Shown here piece by piece: positions 1 through 7,563 of a stretch of DNA of 14,936 nucleotides. Each line of letters opens with the position of its first letter. Positions within the stretch are counted from its first letter, which is position 1. Both the position numbers and the translations under genes were made by a program. Source of the DNA: Candidatus Microgenomates bacterium. GTDB taxonomy: Bacteria > Patescibacteriota > Microgenomatia > UBA12405 > UBA6130. The DNA is taken from positions 1 through 14,936 of the forward strand of contig WFSR01000033.1 in assembly GCA_015485895.1 (NCBI GenBank). Reading direction: 5' to 3'. The notes beneath the pieces were generated by a model, which did no database searches, was not told the DNA's origin, and saw nothing but the letters and a program-made list of their open reading frames with translations.

Positions 1-110
1 GGTAAGCCAACGACACTAATTACCGGAGCGGCAAAAACAGGGGGCAAAAATGAAAAATTAATGAATAATAAAACAATTAACCAATAGCAAAAACAAAAAA
101 CCTTGGGCAT
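1..110 (-). CDS. Secreted protein of unknown function, N-terminal part only (cut by window edge)
   Basis: An open frame starts at the ATG at 110-108 and stays open to the window edge: 36 full codons plus two bases. The visible protein begins MPKVFCFCYW and is a convincing signal peptide: a lysine, a long hydrophobic run (about residues 5-27), then VFA-A at about 28-31, a good signal peptidase I site, followed by APVISVVGL. The mature part is too short to assign. It lies 37 bp downstream of the C39-like peptidase gene on the same strand, so it is probably the last visible member of the ftsE-ftsX operon. A TAA four codons upstream of the ATG in the same frame fixes the start. GGAG lies 12 nt upstream, which is rather far for a ribosome binding site. 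In some related operons a second wall protease follows the FtsEX effector, but nothing visible here proves that. Confidence 0.6.
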   Translation of the reverse strand, partial: MPKVFCFCYWLIVLLFINFSFLPPVFAAPVISVVGL

Positions 111-147
111 TGCCCCATCTTACTCCAAAACGCATTTTTCTGGCAAG

Positions 148-1332
148 TTAATTTGGTAAGTAGGCGCTGGCGGAAGTTATCTGGTAGCGGCTATAGTGGT
201 CACTCAACTTCAAATTGGGCCCATACCAAGGATCGTTCATAATATAATCATTGCCTTCTTTTTTCTTGAGGACCACAAAATGGCCATCGGCAGTCCCAAT
301 ATTTAGGTGAGCAATAACCGGCCGGCCGGCGGCCAATTCCCGGTCAATAAACTCAAGATCAGCTCCTCGACTCACTAAATGATAACCAGAAGGGCTCGGC
401 CAGGGCCAAAGCATATAAGCCGTGTCAGAAAAAAAGTAAGCCACATTACTGGCAATATCCGCCGGAGTGCGGTGATTGCCATATTTGGTAAAAACCATAG
501 CCACACTGGTCACCAGGCAGCCTACCTCCCAAATGCGCATATCCGAAGCACCAATAAATTGGTTGCCCCAGCGCTCATCCCGCTGGTTATAATACCAACC
601 GTCGGGGCTAGGCTGGGGCGGCAAGAGTCCCCCGCCACGATGTTCGGCAAATGACCGTAAGGCGCTTAATTGCCTTTGGGCCGCTGCCAAAAGCTGTTGG
701 TAACGCCGCTCATCATTGCGGGTCACTTCTAAAAGTCGCTCTTTGCTAGCTTTACGCTCAACTAACAACTTTTGTTGACTAGCTAATTGCTTCTCCAATT
801 GAGCTAACTCTGCTTGCTTTTTCTTTTTCTCTTTTTTTTGCAAATCATAATTTAACCGCGTTTCCTCCAAATTAAACATCAGCCGACGGTCGTTGTTCTG
901 CAACACTTGATAATACTTCTGTAAAGTATAGAAATGACCAAAGTCCAATTTCGCAAAGAAGAGATTGAGGGGGTCTATGCGGCGCAATTTATAATCTGAA
1001 GCTACTCGTGTCAGGAAAACGGCTGTAATCTGATTAAGCGTTATATCTAAAGTAGCAATCTTGCCACTTAGTTCTCTAATTTGCACTCTAAGCAATTGCA
1101 TTTCTGCCTGAGTCCGCTTAACTTTCAACTGGGTAAGGTAAATTTGGCTATCCAGATAATGAAGTTGCGTTTGTAAACTTTTTTGCTGGTGACGCTTTTC
1201 CTTAATTAACTGTTCCCACTTTTGGATCCTCTGAGTTAAATCATCAATTTGTTGCTGATCATTGATCGCTCTAGCAATGACAGGGCTAAAAAGCCAAAAA
1301 GTAGCCACCAATAAAAAAATTACCCTCTTCAT
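148..1332 (-). CDS. Secreted coiled-coil protein with C39-like cysteine peptidase domain; candidate FtsEX effector
   Basis: The 394-aa protein has three parts. Residues 1-22 form a signal peptide (MKRVIFLLVA, then a hydrophobic core ending near ARA). Residues about 25-228 are rich in Q, L, K and E with heptad character and should form two long antiparallel coiled coils broken near 118-150, like the coiled-coil region of EnvC/PcsB. Residues about 245-394 look like a Peptidase_C39_2 domain: WYYNQRDERW, the nucleophile C272 in GCLVTSVAMV, H351 in DGHFVVL, and N366/D367 in MNDPW. The start codon overlaps the ftsX stop as ATGA, so the two are translationally coupled. FtsEX in other bacteria works through the periplasmic coiled coil of a murein hydrolase or hydrolase activator (EnvC, PcsB, RipC). 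By position and architecture this is that partner, but with a papain-like domain instead of LytM/M23. Cleavage of wall peptides is inferred, not shown. Confidence 0.8.
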   Translation of the reverse strand: MKRVIFLLVATFWLFSPVIARAINDQQQIDDLTQRIQKWEQLIKEKRHQQKSLQTQLHYLDSQIYLTQLKVKRTQAEMQLLRVQIRELSGKIATLDITLNQITAVFLTRVASDYKLRRIDPLNLFFAKLDFGHFYTLQKYYQVLQNNDRRLMFNLEETRLNYDLQKKEKKKKQAELAQLEKQLASQQKLLVERKASKERLLEVTRNDERRYQQLLAAAQRQLSALRSFAEHRGGGLLPPQPSPDGWYYNQRDERWGNQFIGASDMRIWEVGCLVTSVAMVFTKYGNHRTPADIASNVAYFFSDTAYMLWPWPSPSGYHLVSRGADLEFIDRELAAGRPVIAHLNIGTADGHFVVLKKKEGNDYIMNDPWYGPNLKLSDHYSRYQITSASAYLPN

Positions 1333-2198
1333 TTAAGATAGCGTCTGACCGCTAAGAAGCTAGCTAAGAAGCCCACCAAAACAGCAAAAACGCCTTCGAA
1401 AAGCAAACCACAAGCTAGTAAACGGCCATCAGGAAGAGGAAGAGACAACTGCTGGAAAATAGCCATAATGCGTGACCTCTCTATAAAAATAAGCGCCAGA
1501 AGACTACCGCTACCCAAGAAAAACCCTGCCAAATTATAGAAAATACCTTCAAATAGGAAGGGGCCAGCAATATATTTCCCTCCTGCTCCTAAAAGACGCA
1601 AAACCTCAATTTCCTCACTAAAAAGGGCGATTTTCATCCCAACTACCACCATAATCGTTACCAGCGAATAGAGCCCTAGAAAAACTAGCAAACCGCCGCC
1701 AGTCCACTCCAAAATTGTCACCAAACGGGACAGAAATTCTATTACCTGCTTGGGGAAATAAATATCCTCAAAAAGGTCTTTATTATTTTGTAATTTTTTC
1801 GCTACCATTTGTAAGCTAACCGGTGAAGAAGCGGAAACCTCAATCGAGGCTGGCAGAACATCGGCAGTAACCATTTCCAAGAGAAGGGGATTATCCTTAT
1901 TAAGACGACGGTAAATTTTAAGCGCATCATCTTTAGAAATATAACGCACTTCTTTTATACCCGGTTCCCGACGTAAATTTTTTATTAATTGTTCTACCCT
2001 GGCTTGCTTAACGTTATCCTTCAGGAAAGCACTCAACTCGGGTCGCGATTCGAAATAGCGCACCGCCCCAAAAAGCGTCAACAGAAGAAAAATAAAACTG
2101 GTAGCCATTAAAAAAACGCTAAATGCTGCTAAAATTGCTGCTAGAGTTTGGAATGGGCCCCGCCGTAAATGATGCCAAACACGCCGCCAAAAGCTCAT
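1329..2198 (-). CDS. ftsX: Cell division ABC transporter permease FtsX
   Basis: The 289-aa protein has the FtsX topology. The cytoplasmic N-terminus (MSFWRRVWHH) is followed by TM1 at about 21-45, an extracellular domain at about 50-160 (containing KEVRYISKDDAL, typical of the FtsX extracellular domain), then TM2 at about 168-190, TM3 at about 216-238 and TM4 at about 262-284. The cytoplasmic loop EEIEVLRLLGAGGKYI (about 195-210) is the hallmark coupling segment of the family. FtsX with FtsE forms a type VII ABC system that does not transport but passes ATP-driven conformational change across the membrane to a wall hydrolase. It overlaps ftsE upstream and the C39-like gene downstream by ATGA junctions, which suggests fixed stoichiometry of all three. 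An AGGGG motif inside the ftsE end, 8 nt before the ATG, supports the start. Length and topology are ordinary. Confidence 0.95.
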   Translation of the reverse strand: MSFWRRVWHHLRRGPFQTLAAILAAFSVFLMATSFIFLLLTLFGAVRYFESRPELSAFLKDNVKQARVEQLIKNLRREPGIKEVRYISKDDALKIYRRLNKDNPLLLEMVTADVLPASIEVSASSPVSLQMVAKKLQNNKDLFEDIYFPKQVIEFLSRLVTILEWTGGGLLVFLGLYSLVTIMVVVGMKIALFSEEIEVLRLLGAGGKYIAGPFLFEGIFYNLAGFFLGSGSLLALIFIERSRIMAIFQQLSLPLPDGRLLACGLLFEGVFAVLVGFLASFLAVRRYLK

Positions 2199-2872
2199 CG
2201 GTACTGCCCCTTTCTCTGGTCGCTTACCAATCGGCCATCTTTTAAAGCGATAACACGGGCCCGAAACGAATTTACAATATCAGCATTATGCGTTGCCATC
2301 ACCACCGTTCGACCCTTTTTGTTTATTCTTTGCAACAACTCCATTAACTTCCAACTCGAAGCTGGATCCAAATTGCCAGTAGGTTCATCAGCTAATAAGA
2401 CCTTTGGCGCCATAGCCAAAGCCCGCGCTAAACAAACTCTTTGCAGTTCACCGCCAGACAATTGAGCTGGAAAAGCATTCCTTTTTGCCGTCAACTCCAC
2501 CATCGCCAAAATTTCATCTAAAACCTTATCTCGTTCTTTTTTAGGCACCCGACGCAAAGCTAAAGCCACAGCAATATTTTCCGCCGCCGTCATCTGAGCA
2601 ATAAGCTTAAATTCTTGAAAAACCATTCCCACCTTTCGTCGCCATCTTAAGAGATCCTTTTTAGACATCGCCGCCAGTGAGTTTCCATCAATTTTTACCT
2701 CTCCCTTAGCCGGTAAATAATAACCACTTATAAGCCGCAAAACTGTGGTCTTGCCAGCTCCCGACGGGCCGGTAAGAAAAACAAAATCGCCCTCTTTAAT
2801 GACAAAACTTAAATTTTCAACCGCCACCACCTCACCAAATTGTTTCGTTACTTTCTTAAATTGAATTTTCAT
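2195..2872 (-). CDS. ftsE: Cell division ATP-binding protein FtsE
   Basis: The 225-aa protein is a complete ABC ATPase: Walker A GPSGAGKT (35-42), Q-loop at Q86 (VFQEFKL), signature LSGGE (138-142), Walker B VLLADEP (158-164) with D-loop GNLDP (166-170), and switch histidine H195 (ATHNADIV). The approximately 225-aa length and the presence of ftsX immediately downstream separate it from LolD/MacB-type paralogues. It supplies ATP hydrolysis for the FtsEX complex at the cytoplasmic face of the division site. Its ATG overlaps the stop of the 139-aa gene upstream (ATGA), and AAGG lies 7 nt before the start. No residue expected for catalysis is missing. Confidence 0.95.
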   Translation of the reverse strand: MKIQFKKVTKQFGEVVAVENLSFVIKEGDFVFLTGPSGAGKTTVLRLISGYYLPAKGEVKIDGNSLAAMSKKDLLRWRRKVGMVFQEFKLIAQMTAAENIAVALALRRVPKKERDKVLDEILAMVELTAKRNAFPAQLSGGELQRVCLARALAMAPKVLLADEPTGNLDPASSWKLMELLQRINKKGRTVVMATHNADIVNSFRARVIALKDGRLVSDQRKGQYR

Positions 2873-3288
2873 TGCAAAACCTTAACCCGACCGACATCCA
2901 TTAGCCAGGCTACTTTGCGAGATGAAAACGTTTCACCCCAAATTTGAATTTTGCGGCCAACGAACTGATCAAGATCTAAAACCGATGAGGTGAGATAAAC
3001 CGTTTGCGAAGGTCCGCCTTCTCGCAATAATTTATGGGTCCCTTCTGTATTTTTATCATCATTCTTAGCCAAAACCCCCACGGCAACATCTTTAAAAGCG
3101 TCCCCTTTCTGACCATATATTTGGCCAACTTTTATTTGACCTCCATTTGGCCGTCTCATTACTTGCTGGTTACTAACATTTGCACTTGCTCCCTGCCGGT
3201 GAATAGCTAAACCCCAACCGCTCATCACGCCAACAACAACCGCTAACGCTATTCCTCCAACCTGGTAATAAAATTTTTTATCTTTCAT
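2869..3288 (-). CDS. Single-pass membrane protein of unknown function heading the ftsEX operon
   Basis: I do not recognise a named family. The start is the ATG at 3288-3286 (139 aa). An upstream in-frame GTG at 3294 is part of the AAGGAGGTGG ribosome binding sequence and so is not the start. The protein has a short basic N-terminus (MKDKKFYYQV), one membrane helix at about 10-28, a polar linker, and a beta-rich outer domain from about residue 50. The C-terminal part is the most constrained-looking: THKLLREGGPSQTVYLTSS, then LDQFVGRKIQIWGETF, then WLMDVGRVKVL at the end. The pattern of strands and glycines suggests a small beta-barrel, but that is a guess. It overlaps ftsE by ATGA and lies directly behind a predicted promoter, so it is the first gene of the division operon. 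A role at the septum or in FtsEX regulation is possible from context only. Confidence 0.8.
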   Translation of the reverse strand: MKDKKFYYQVGGIALAVVVGVMSGWGLAIHRQGASANVSNQQVMRRPNGGQIKVGQIYGQKGDAFKDVAVGVLAKNDDKNTEGTHKLLREGGPSQTVYLTSSVLDLDQFVGRKIQIWGETFSSRKVAWLMDVGRVKVLQ

Positions 3289-3293
3289 TACCA

Positions 3294-3300
3294 CCTCCTT
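3294..3300 (-). promoter_or_regulatory. Strong ribosome binding site that decides the start of the 139-aa gene
   Basis: AAGGAGG is complementary to the 16S rRNA 3' end and is spaced 5 nt from the ATG at 3288. The GTG that would give a longer frame overlaps the last G of this motif, so it cannot be the main start. Confidence 0.8.
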
Positions 3301-3307
3301 CCTTTTT

Positions 3308-3336
3308 AGTCTAGCGAAAAATTAACCGGCTGACAA
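3308..3336 (-). promoter_or_regulatory. Predicted sigma70-type promoter of the ftsEX operon
   Basis: On the minus strand TTGTCA (3336-3331) is followed after 17 bp by TAGACT (3313-3308). A start site near 3301 would give a leader of only about 13 nt that carries the ribosome binding site. The gap 3,295-3,407 between prfB and this operon holds nothing else that I can support. I see no intrinsic terminator after prfB, so read-through from prfB is also possible. Confidence 0.5.
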
Positions 3337-3407
3337 CCCCAAATGCTCTATAACATATATTACACCCACAATATGACGACGAGAGGGAAAGTTTTCGCAA
3401 TGAAGCA

Positions 3408-4481
3408 TTACGAAAGTGACGGGGCAAGCCCCAACTCCGCTTCAATGAAACCATCCAAATCGCCATCAAGCACCGCCTCAGCTTGATTAGTTTCGTAACC
3501 AGTGCGTAAGTCCTTGACCATCTTATAGGGATGCAAGACATAAGAACGGATTTGTCGCCCCCAAGAAGGCAGGGTTTGCCCTTTCAATTTCGCTTTCTCC
3601 CGCCGTTCTTTTTCCTCTTCCATTTCCCACAATTTGGCTGCTAGCATCTGGAGGGCAATTTTCCGATTTTGAATTTGCGATCGCTGAGATTGGCAACTAA
3701 CCACAATACCGGTAGGGATATGCTTAATTCGGACTGCTGTTTCCACTTTGTTGACATTTTGCCCCCCGTGACCGCCGGCACGAAATGTCTCCAATGCTAA
3801 ATCTTCGTTACGAACTTTCACTTCATCCTGGCCTAAAAAAAGCGGTAAAACCTCAACCTTTGCAAAAGATGTTTGCCGTAAATTTTGGGCATTGAAAGGC
3901 GAAATTCGCACCAAACGATGAATGCCACCTTCATTCTTCAAGAGGCCATAAACTTTCGAACCGATAATTCGCAAAGTTACTGATTTCACCCCCGCTTCAT
4001 CTCCGGGCACAATATCCACCATCTCCACTCGCCAACCTTTTCTTTTAGCATAACGCCAATACATCCTTTGCAACATTGCTGCCCAATCCATAGCCTCCGT
4101 TCCTCCTTGACCAGCATGAATTGCCAATAGCGCTCCTCCTCTATCATAACGGCCACTGAGATACATTTCCTGCCGCATTTTCTCTAATTTATGGGCTAAT
4201 TGTTCTTTTTCCTTCTCCAACAACCGGTCGTCATTACCGGCCGCCAATTCTTCAAGCGTTTTCAATTGCTCCTCTAAATTTCTAGATTCTGCTAATTGCT
4301 GTTCCAGACTGCCAATTGTTTGCATTACCTGCCCCGCAGCATTACTATCCTGCCAAAAATTAGGCGCCTTTGCCTTCTCCCTCAGCTCTGCCAATTCTCT
4401 TCGCTTCCCTTCCAGGCGCAAATTTTTCTTTATCTGCTCCCATTGTTTTCGTAAATTAGCAAGATCAAGTTCACTTCTCAT
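3408..4481 (-). CDS. prfB: Peptide chain release factor 2
   Basis: This 357-aa class I release factor recognises UAA and UGA and triggers peptide release in the ribosome. Visible signatures are the stop-codon recognition tripeptide SPF (194-196, in HRLVRISPF), which marks RF2 rather than RF1 (PxT), and the catalytic GGQ (239-241) in AGGHGGQNVNK. The N-terminal helical domain spans about 1-105. Unlike the common bacterial arrangement there is no in-frame UGA near codon 26 and no CUUUGA slippery site: the gene is one continuous frame, and the usual short first segment before the frameshift is absent. The ATG at 4481 lies inside the end of the preceding gene (11-bp overlap) with GGGAGG 6 nt upstream, so the start is firm and translation is probably coupled. 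Presence of RF2 agrees with UGA serving as a stop in this genome. Confidence 0.96.
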   Translation of the reverse strand: MRSELDLANLRKQWEQIKKNLRLEGKRRELAELREKAKAPNFWQDSNAAGQVMQTIGSLEQQLAESRNLEEQLKTLEELAAGNDDRLLEKEKEQLAHKLEKMRQEMYLSGRYDRGGALLAIHAGQGGTEAMDWAAMLQRMYWRYAKRKGWRVEMVDIVPGDEAGVKSVTLRIIGSKVYGLLKNEGGIHRLVRISPFNAQNLRQTSFAKVEVLPLFLGQDEVKVRNEDLALETFRAGGHGGQNVNKVETAVRIKHIPTGIVVSCQSQRSQIQNRKIALQMLAAKLWEMEEEKERREKAKLKGQTLPSWGRQIRSYVLHPYKMVKDLRTGYETNQAEAVLDGDLDGFIEAELGLAPSLS

Positions 4482-4860
4482 GGTCTACCTCCCGCAACAG
4501 TTCTTGACAAGCTTCTCGAATTAGCTGTTTTTTCATTTCTTTTTTCGATTGGTGGGGAAATTGGGTAATCTGTAATTCTACCTGATTTACTTTTTTCTCG
4601 ACATCCTTTATCCAAGGATTCTCTTCCTTTTTCTTTTTCACCAAAGTATCTAATTCCTGAACTGCTTTCTCCTTCCAGCGGGGAGGGATTACTTTTACCA
4701 CTTTCTTAACTAATGGAATTTTCCCGGCGCTAACTTCAACTCCGGCTACTTTACCCTCCTTAGCCCCCTGCTGGTAATGGGCCAAAAAGACAATACCCCC
4801 ACCAACTATACTTAAAAACAAAACCCAACGTAATATCAAAACCCACCAAGGTTTATCCAT
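4471..4860 (-). CDS. Membrane-anchored protein of unknown function between secA and prfB
   Basis: I chose the ATG at 4860 (129 aa, MDKPWWVLIL). GGAGGG lies 5 nt upstream, and the longer frame back to 4944 runs over the secA C-terminus and has no support. The protein has one membrane helix at about residues 5-27, then a strongly charged, lysine- and glutamate-rich helical tail (KKKKEENPW, VEKKVNQVELQ, KKEMKKQLIREACQELLRE) that could be a coiled coil. It overlaps the secA stop by 8 bp and prfB by 11 bp, so it is translationally coupled to both. No family is recognised. Co-expression with secA could point to the translocon or the membrane, but the sequence alone does not show a function. Orientation is probably N-in by the rules for short N-terminal anchors, although the charge distribution makes this uncertain. 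Confidence 0.8.
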   Translation of the reverse strand: MDKPWWVLILRWVLFLSIVGGGIVFLAHYQQGAKEGKVAGVEVSAGKIPLVKKVVKVIPPRWKEKAVQELDTLVKKKKEENPWIKDVEKKVNQVELQITQFPHQSKKEMKKQLIREACQELLREVDHEK

Positions 4861-7558
4861 GCCAACCCTCCGGCGGTGGTTCCGGATAATGACAATTCTT
4901 CCACTTTTTCCCCGATCCACACCAACAGGGATCATTGCGGCCAATTTTAGGATGCGAACGGACTTCCTTTACCGCAGGCATCGCCGACTTAGCAACTTCA
5001 GCATTATTTGTACTATCACCGCTCGGCGGCACCGCAAAAGCCGCCCGGGCCAATTCCTCTATATTCAGTAGCCCTTGATGGCCATTAAGATTAGGAACTG
5101 CTGCTTGGGATCGAAAACTCTGGAGATGGAAAACCCGCCGTAGGAAACGGTTACGAAAACGAGCCAAAAGCTGTTGAAACATCCGATAGCTTTCACGACG
5201 ATACTCCACCAAGGGATCACGCTGGCCATAACCCCGCAGACGGACCCCCTCCCGTAAACTATCAAGGGCAGTTAGGTGGTCTATCCACAACTGATCTAGG
5301 GTGTAAAAAAGCAATCCCTTTACCAACTCGAGGGCATCCGCGCCCAACTCTTCCTTTTTTTTCTCCCACATTTGCTTGAGAAACTGAAAAAGTTGATCGC
5401 TCGTCTGCAATGCTCCCAATTGCGCTGGCCCTTTTCTCGCTGAATTGCCCACTATTTCCGTTATCAACATTACCAGGCGTTGTTTATCAACTTGATTATC
5501 CTCATCCTCCGCCTCCGAGAGAAGTGCTTTTGACTCTTCCTTCAACAAATTCTCCACCTCTTCCAGCAACTTTTTCTGATCCTTTTCCGCCCAAAGGAGA
5601 TAGTTGTAACGCTGCCGATAAATGACCTCCCGCTGGCGATTAACCACATCATCAAACTCCACCAGACTTTTACGAATATCAAAATTGAATCCTTCTACTT
5701 TGACTTGAATTTGCTCAATAACCCGGCTAACCATGCGGTGTGAAATTGGCACATTCTCCGGCATTTTAAATCGCCCCATCATCGAGGCAATTTTTTCGCC
5801 GCCAAAAACACGCATCAAATCATCGTCCAGAGCTACAAAAAACAAAGACGACCCTGGATCTCCTTGCCGGCCAGCTCGCCCTCGCAACTGATTATCAATC
5901 CGCCGGGCTTCATGACGCTCCGTGCCGATTACTCGTAAACCACCCAACCCCAAGACTTTAGCATGCTCCTTCTGCCACTTTTGCTGCGCTTCTTTAGTCT
6001 TAGGTATCGCTCCACCTAAAATAATGTCTACTCCTCGGCCGGCCATATTGGTCGCTACCGTTACCGCTTTTAATTTCCCCGCCTGGGCAATAATGCCCGC
6101 TTCTTTTTCATGGTTTTTAGCATTAAGAATCTGGTGAGGGATGCCTTTCTTTTTCAAAAGATTTCCTACAATTTCATTTTTCTCAATTGAAGTTGTTCCA
6201 ATTAAAACCGGTTGGCCACGGCGGTAACATTTTTCCACCTCCGCCGCAATAGCGGCATACTTCGCCCGTTGGTTTTTAAAAACCAGATCTGGCTCATTAC
6301 GGCGAATCATTGGCTTATTAGTCGGAATTACTATTACATCTAAATCGTAAATCTTCTTGAATTCCTCTGCCTCAGTCGCTGCTGTACCGGTCATACCTGC
6401 CAGAACTGGGTACATCCGGAAATAATTTTGGAAAGTTATTGTCGCCCAAGTTTTTGATTCCTGTTGAACAGTTACTCCTTCCTTAGCCTCAATTGCCTGA
6501 TGAAGACCATCCGACCAACGCCGTCCGGGCATTAAGCGCCCCGTAAATTCATCAACAATAATAACCTGCCCATTCTTAATCACATAATCTCTATCTCGCT
6601 GAAAAAGGGCCTTTGCCTTGAGGGCGTTTTCAATATAATGAACCGTTTCAAAATCATCTTCATAAAGGTTCTTAACTCCCAATATTCTCTCCACCCGTTT
6701 CATGCCGTACTCTGTTAGCATTGCTGTTCGGGCTTTCTCGTCCAAAATATAATCCGTTTCTAATGTTAGCTGGTCAGCCACTTGGGCAAAATGCCGATAC
6801 TTTTCCGTTGACCCTCCAGCCGGAGAAGAGATAATCAGCGGCGTCCGGGCTTCGTCAATTAGGGCAAAATCCACCTCGTCGACAATGGCAAAATGATGCT
6901 GACGCTGGACCATCTCTCCTAAAGATTGAGCCATATTGTCACGAAGATAATCAAAGCCAAATTCATTATTAGTTCCATAAGTAATATCAGCTTGGTAAGC
7001 CTGGTGGCGGTCAACCGGTTTTAAATGGCGCAGCCGTTCGTCTTCCGATTGCCCCCGATATTGAGGGTCATAAAGAAACGATTTTTGGGGAATAATGCAG
7101 CCCACTGAAAGGCCTAAAAAATGGAAAATAGGGGCCATCCAACCAGCATCACGGCGAGCCAGATAATCATTTACCGTCACCAAATGAGCTCCCTTACCTT
7201 CCAAAGCCCGCAAATAGAGGGCCGGTGTTGCCGAAAGCGTTTTTCCTTCACCAGTTTTTTGCTCGGCTACTTTCCCCTCGAACAAGGCAATTGCCGCCAT
7301 AAGTTGAACATCGTAATGGCGCATGCCCACTGTCCGCCGGGCAGCTTCCCGCACTACGGCAAAGGCATCAGGGATAAGCTGCTGAATGGGTATGCCTTGA
7401 CGAAGGCGACCACGAAATTCATCCGTTTTTGCCGCTAGTTTTTTATCAGAAAGCTTTTTTACCGCTTCCTCACGCTTATTTATTTCCACCACTAGCCGGC
7501 GCAAACGGCGCAATTCTTTTTCGTTATAGTCAAAAAGTCCCTTAATAAATTGGAGCAT
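4853..7558 (-). CDS. secA: Preprotein translocase ATPase SecA
   Basis: From the ATG at 7558 the protein has 901 aa, normal for SecA. It drives Sec-dependent secretion through SecYEG. Landmarks numbered from that Met: N-terminal MLQFIKGLFDYNEKEL; Walker A KTGEGKT (101-107); VTVNDYLARRD (128-137); YGTNNEFGFDYLRD (194-207); DEVD Walker B (227-230) and IDEARTPLIIS; GMTGTA motif; VATNMAGRGVDI and GLRVIGTERHEARRIDNQLRGRAGRQGDPG of the second motor half. The C-terminal tail ends in a zinc-binding SEC-C motif with C878, C880, C889 and H890 (CWCGSGKKWKNCH), the region that binds SecB or ribosomes in other species. A TTG two codons upstream (7564) is in frame but lies in a TATAAT box, so I prefer the ATG. 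It is the first gene of a secA-membrane protein-prfB cluster and has no clear Shine-Dalgarno sequence. Confidence 0.97.
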   Translation of the reverse strand: MLQFIKGLFDYNEKELRRLRRLVVEINKREEAVKKLSDKKLAAKTDEFRGRLRQGIPIQQLIPDAFAVVREAARRTVGMRHYDVQLMAAIALFEGKVAEQKTGEGKTLSATPALYLRALEGKGAHLVTVNDYLARRDAGWMAPIFHFLGLSVGCIIPQKSFLYDPQYRGQSEDERLRHLKPVDRHQAYQADITYGTNNEFGFDYLRDNMAQSLGEMVQRQHHFAIVDEVDFALIDEARTPLIISSPAGGSTEKYRHFAQVADQLTLETDYILDEKARTAMLTEYGMKRVERILGVKNLYEDDFETVHYIENALKAKALFQRDRDYVIKNGQVIIVDEFTGRLMPGRRWSDGLHQAIEAKEGVTVQQESKTWATITFQNYFRMYPVLAGMTGTAATEAEEFKKIYDLDVIVIPTNKPMIRRNEPDLVFKNQRAKYAAIAAEVEKCYRRGQPVLIGTTSIEKNEIVGNLLKKKGIPHQILNAKNHEKEAGIIAQAGKLKAVTVATNMAGRGVDIILGGAIPKTKEAQQKWQKEHAKVLGLGGLRVIGTERHEARRIDNQLRGRAGRQGDPGSSLFFVALDDDLMRVFGGEKIASMMGRFKMPENVPISHRMVSRVIEQIQVKVEGFNFDIRKSLVEFDDVVNRQREVIYRQRYNYLLWAEKDQKKLLEEVENLLKEESKALLSEAEDEDNQVDKQRLVMLITEIVGNSARKGPAQLGALQTSDQLFQFLKQMWEKKKEELGADALELVKGLLFYTLDQLWIDHLTALDSLREGVRLRGYGQRDPLVEYRRESYRMFQQLLARFRNRFLRRVFHLQSFRSQAAVPNLNGHQGLLNIEELARAAFAVPPSGDSTNNAEVAKSAMPAVKEVRSHPKIGRNDPCWCGSGKKWKNCHYPEPPPEGWHG

Positions 7559-7563
7559 ATTCA

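Noticed and set aside
379..654. Plus-strand 91-aa frame
   Set aside because: It lies wholly inside the C39-like peptidase gene, has no ribosome binding site and reads as a low-quality antisense shadow.
3311..3541. Minus-strand 76-aa frame overlapping the prfB 3' end
   Set aside because: It is in another frame over the conserved RF2 C-terminus, has no start signal and has no protein-like composition.
4861..4944. N-terminal extension of the 129-aa gene back to 4944
   Set aside because: The extension reads through the SecA zinc-binding tail in another frame, and the GGAGGG site points to the ATG at 4860.
7121..7438. Plus-strand 105-aa frame, the longest antisense one
   Set aside because: It is opposite the SecA ATPase motor, whose codons are constrained; it has no start signals and no domain pattern.
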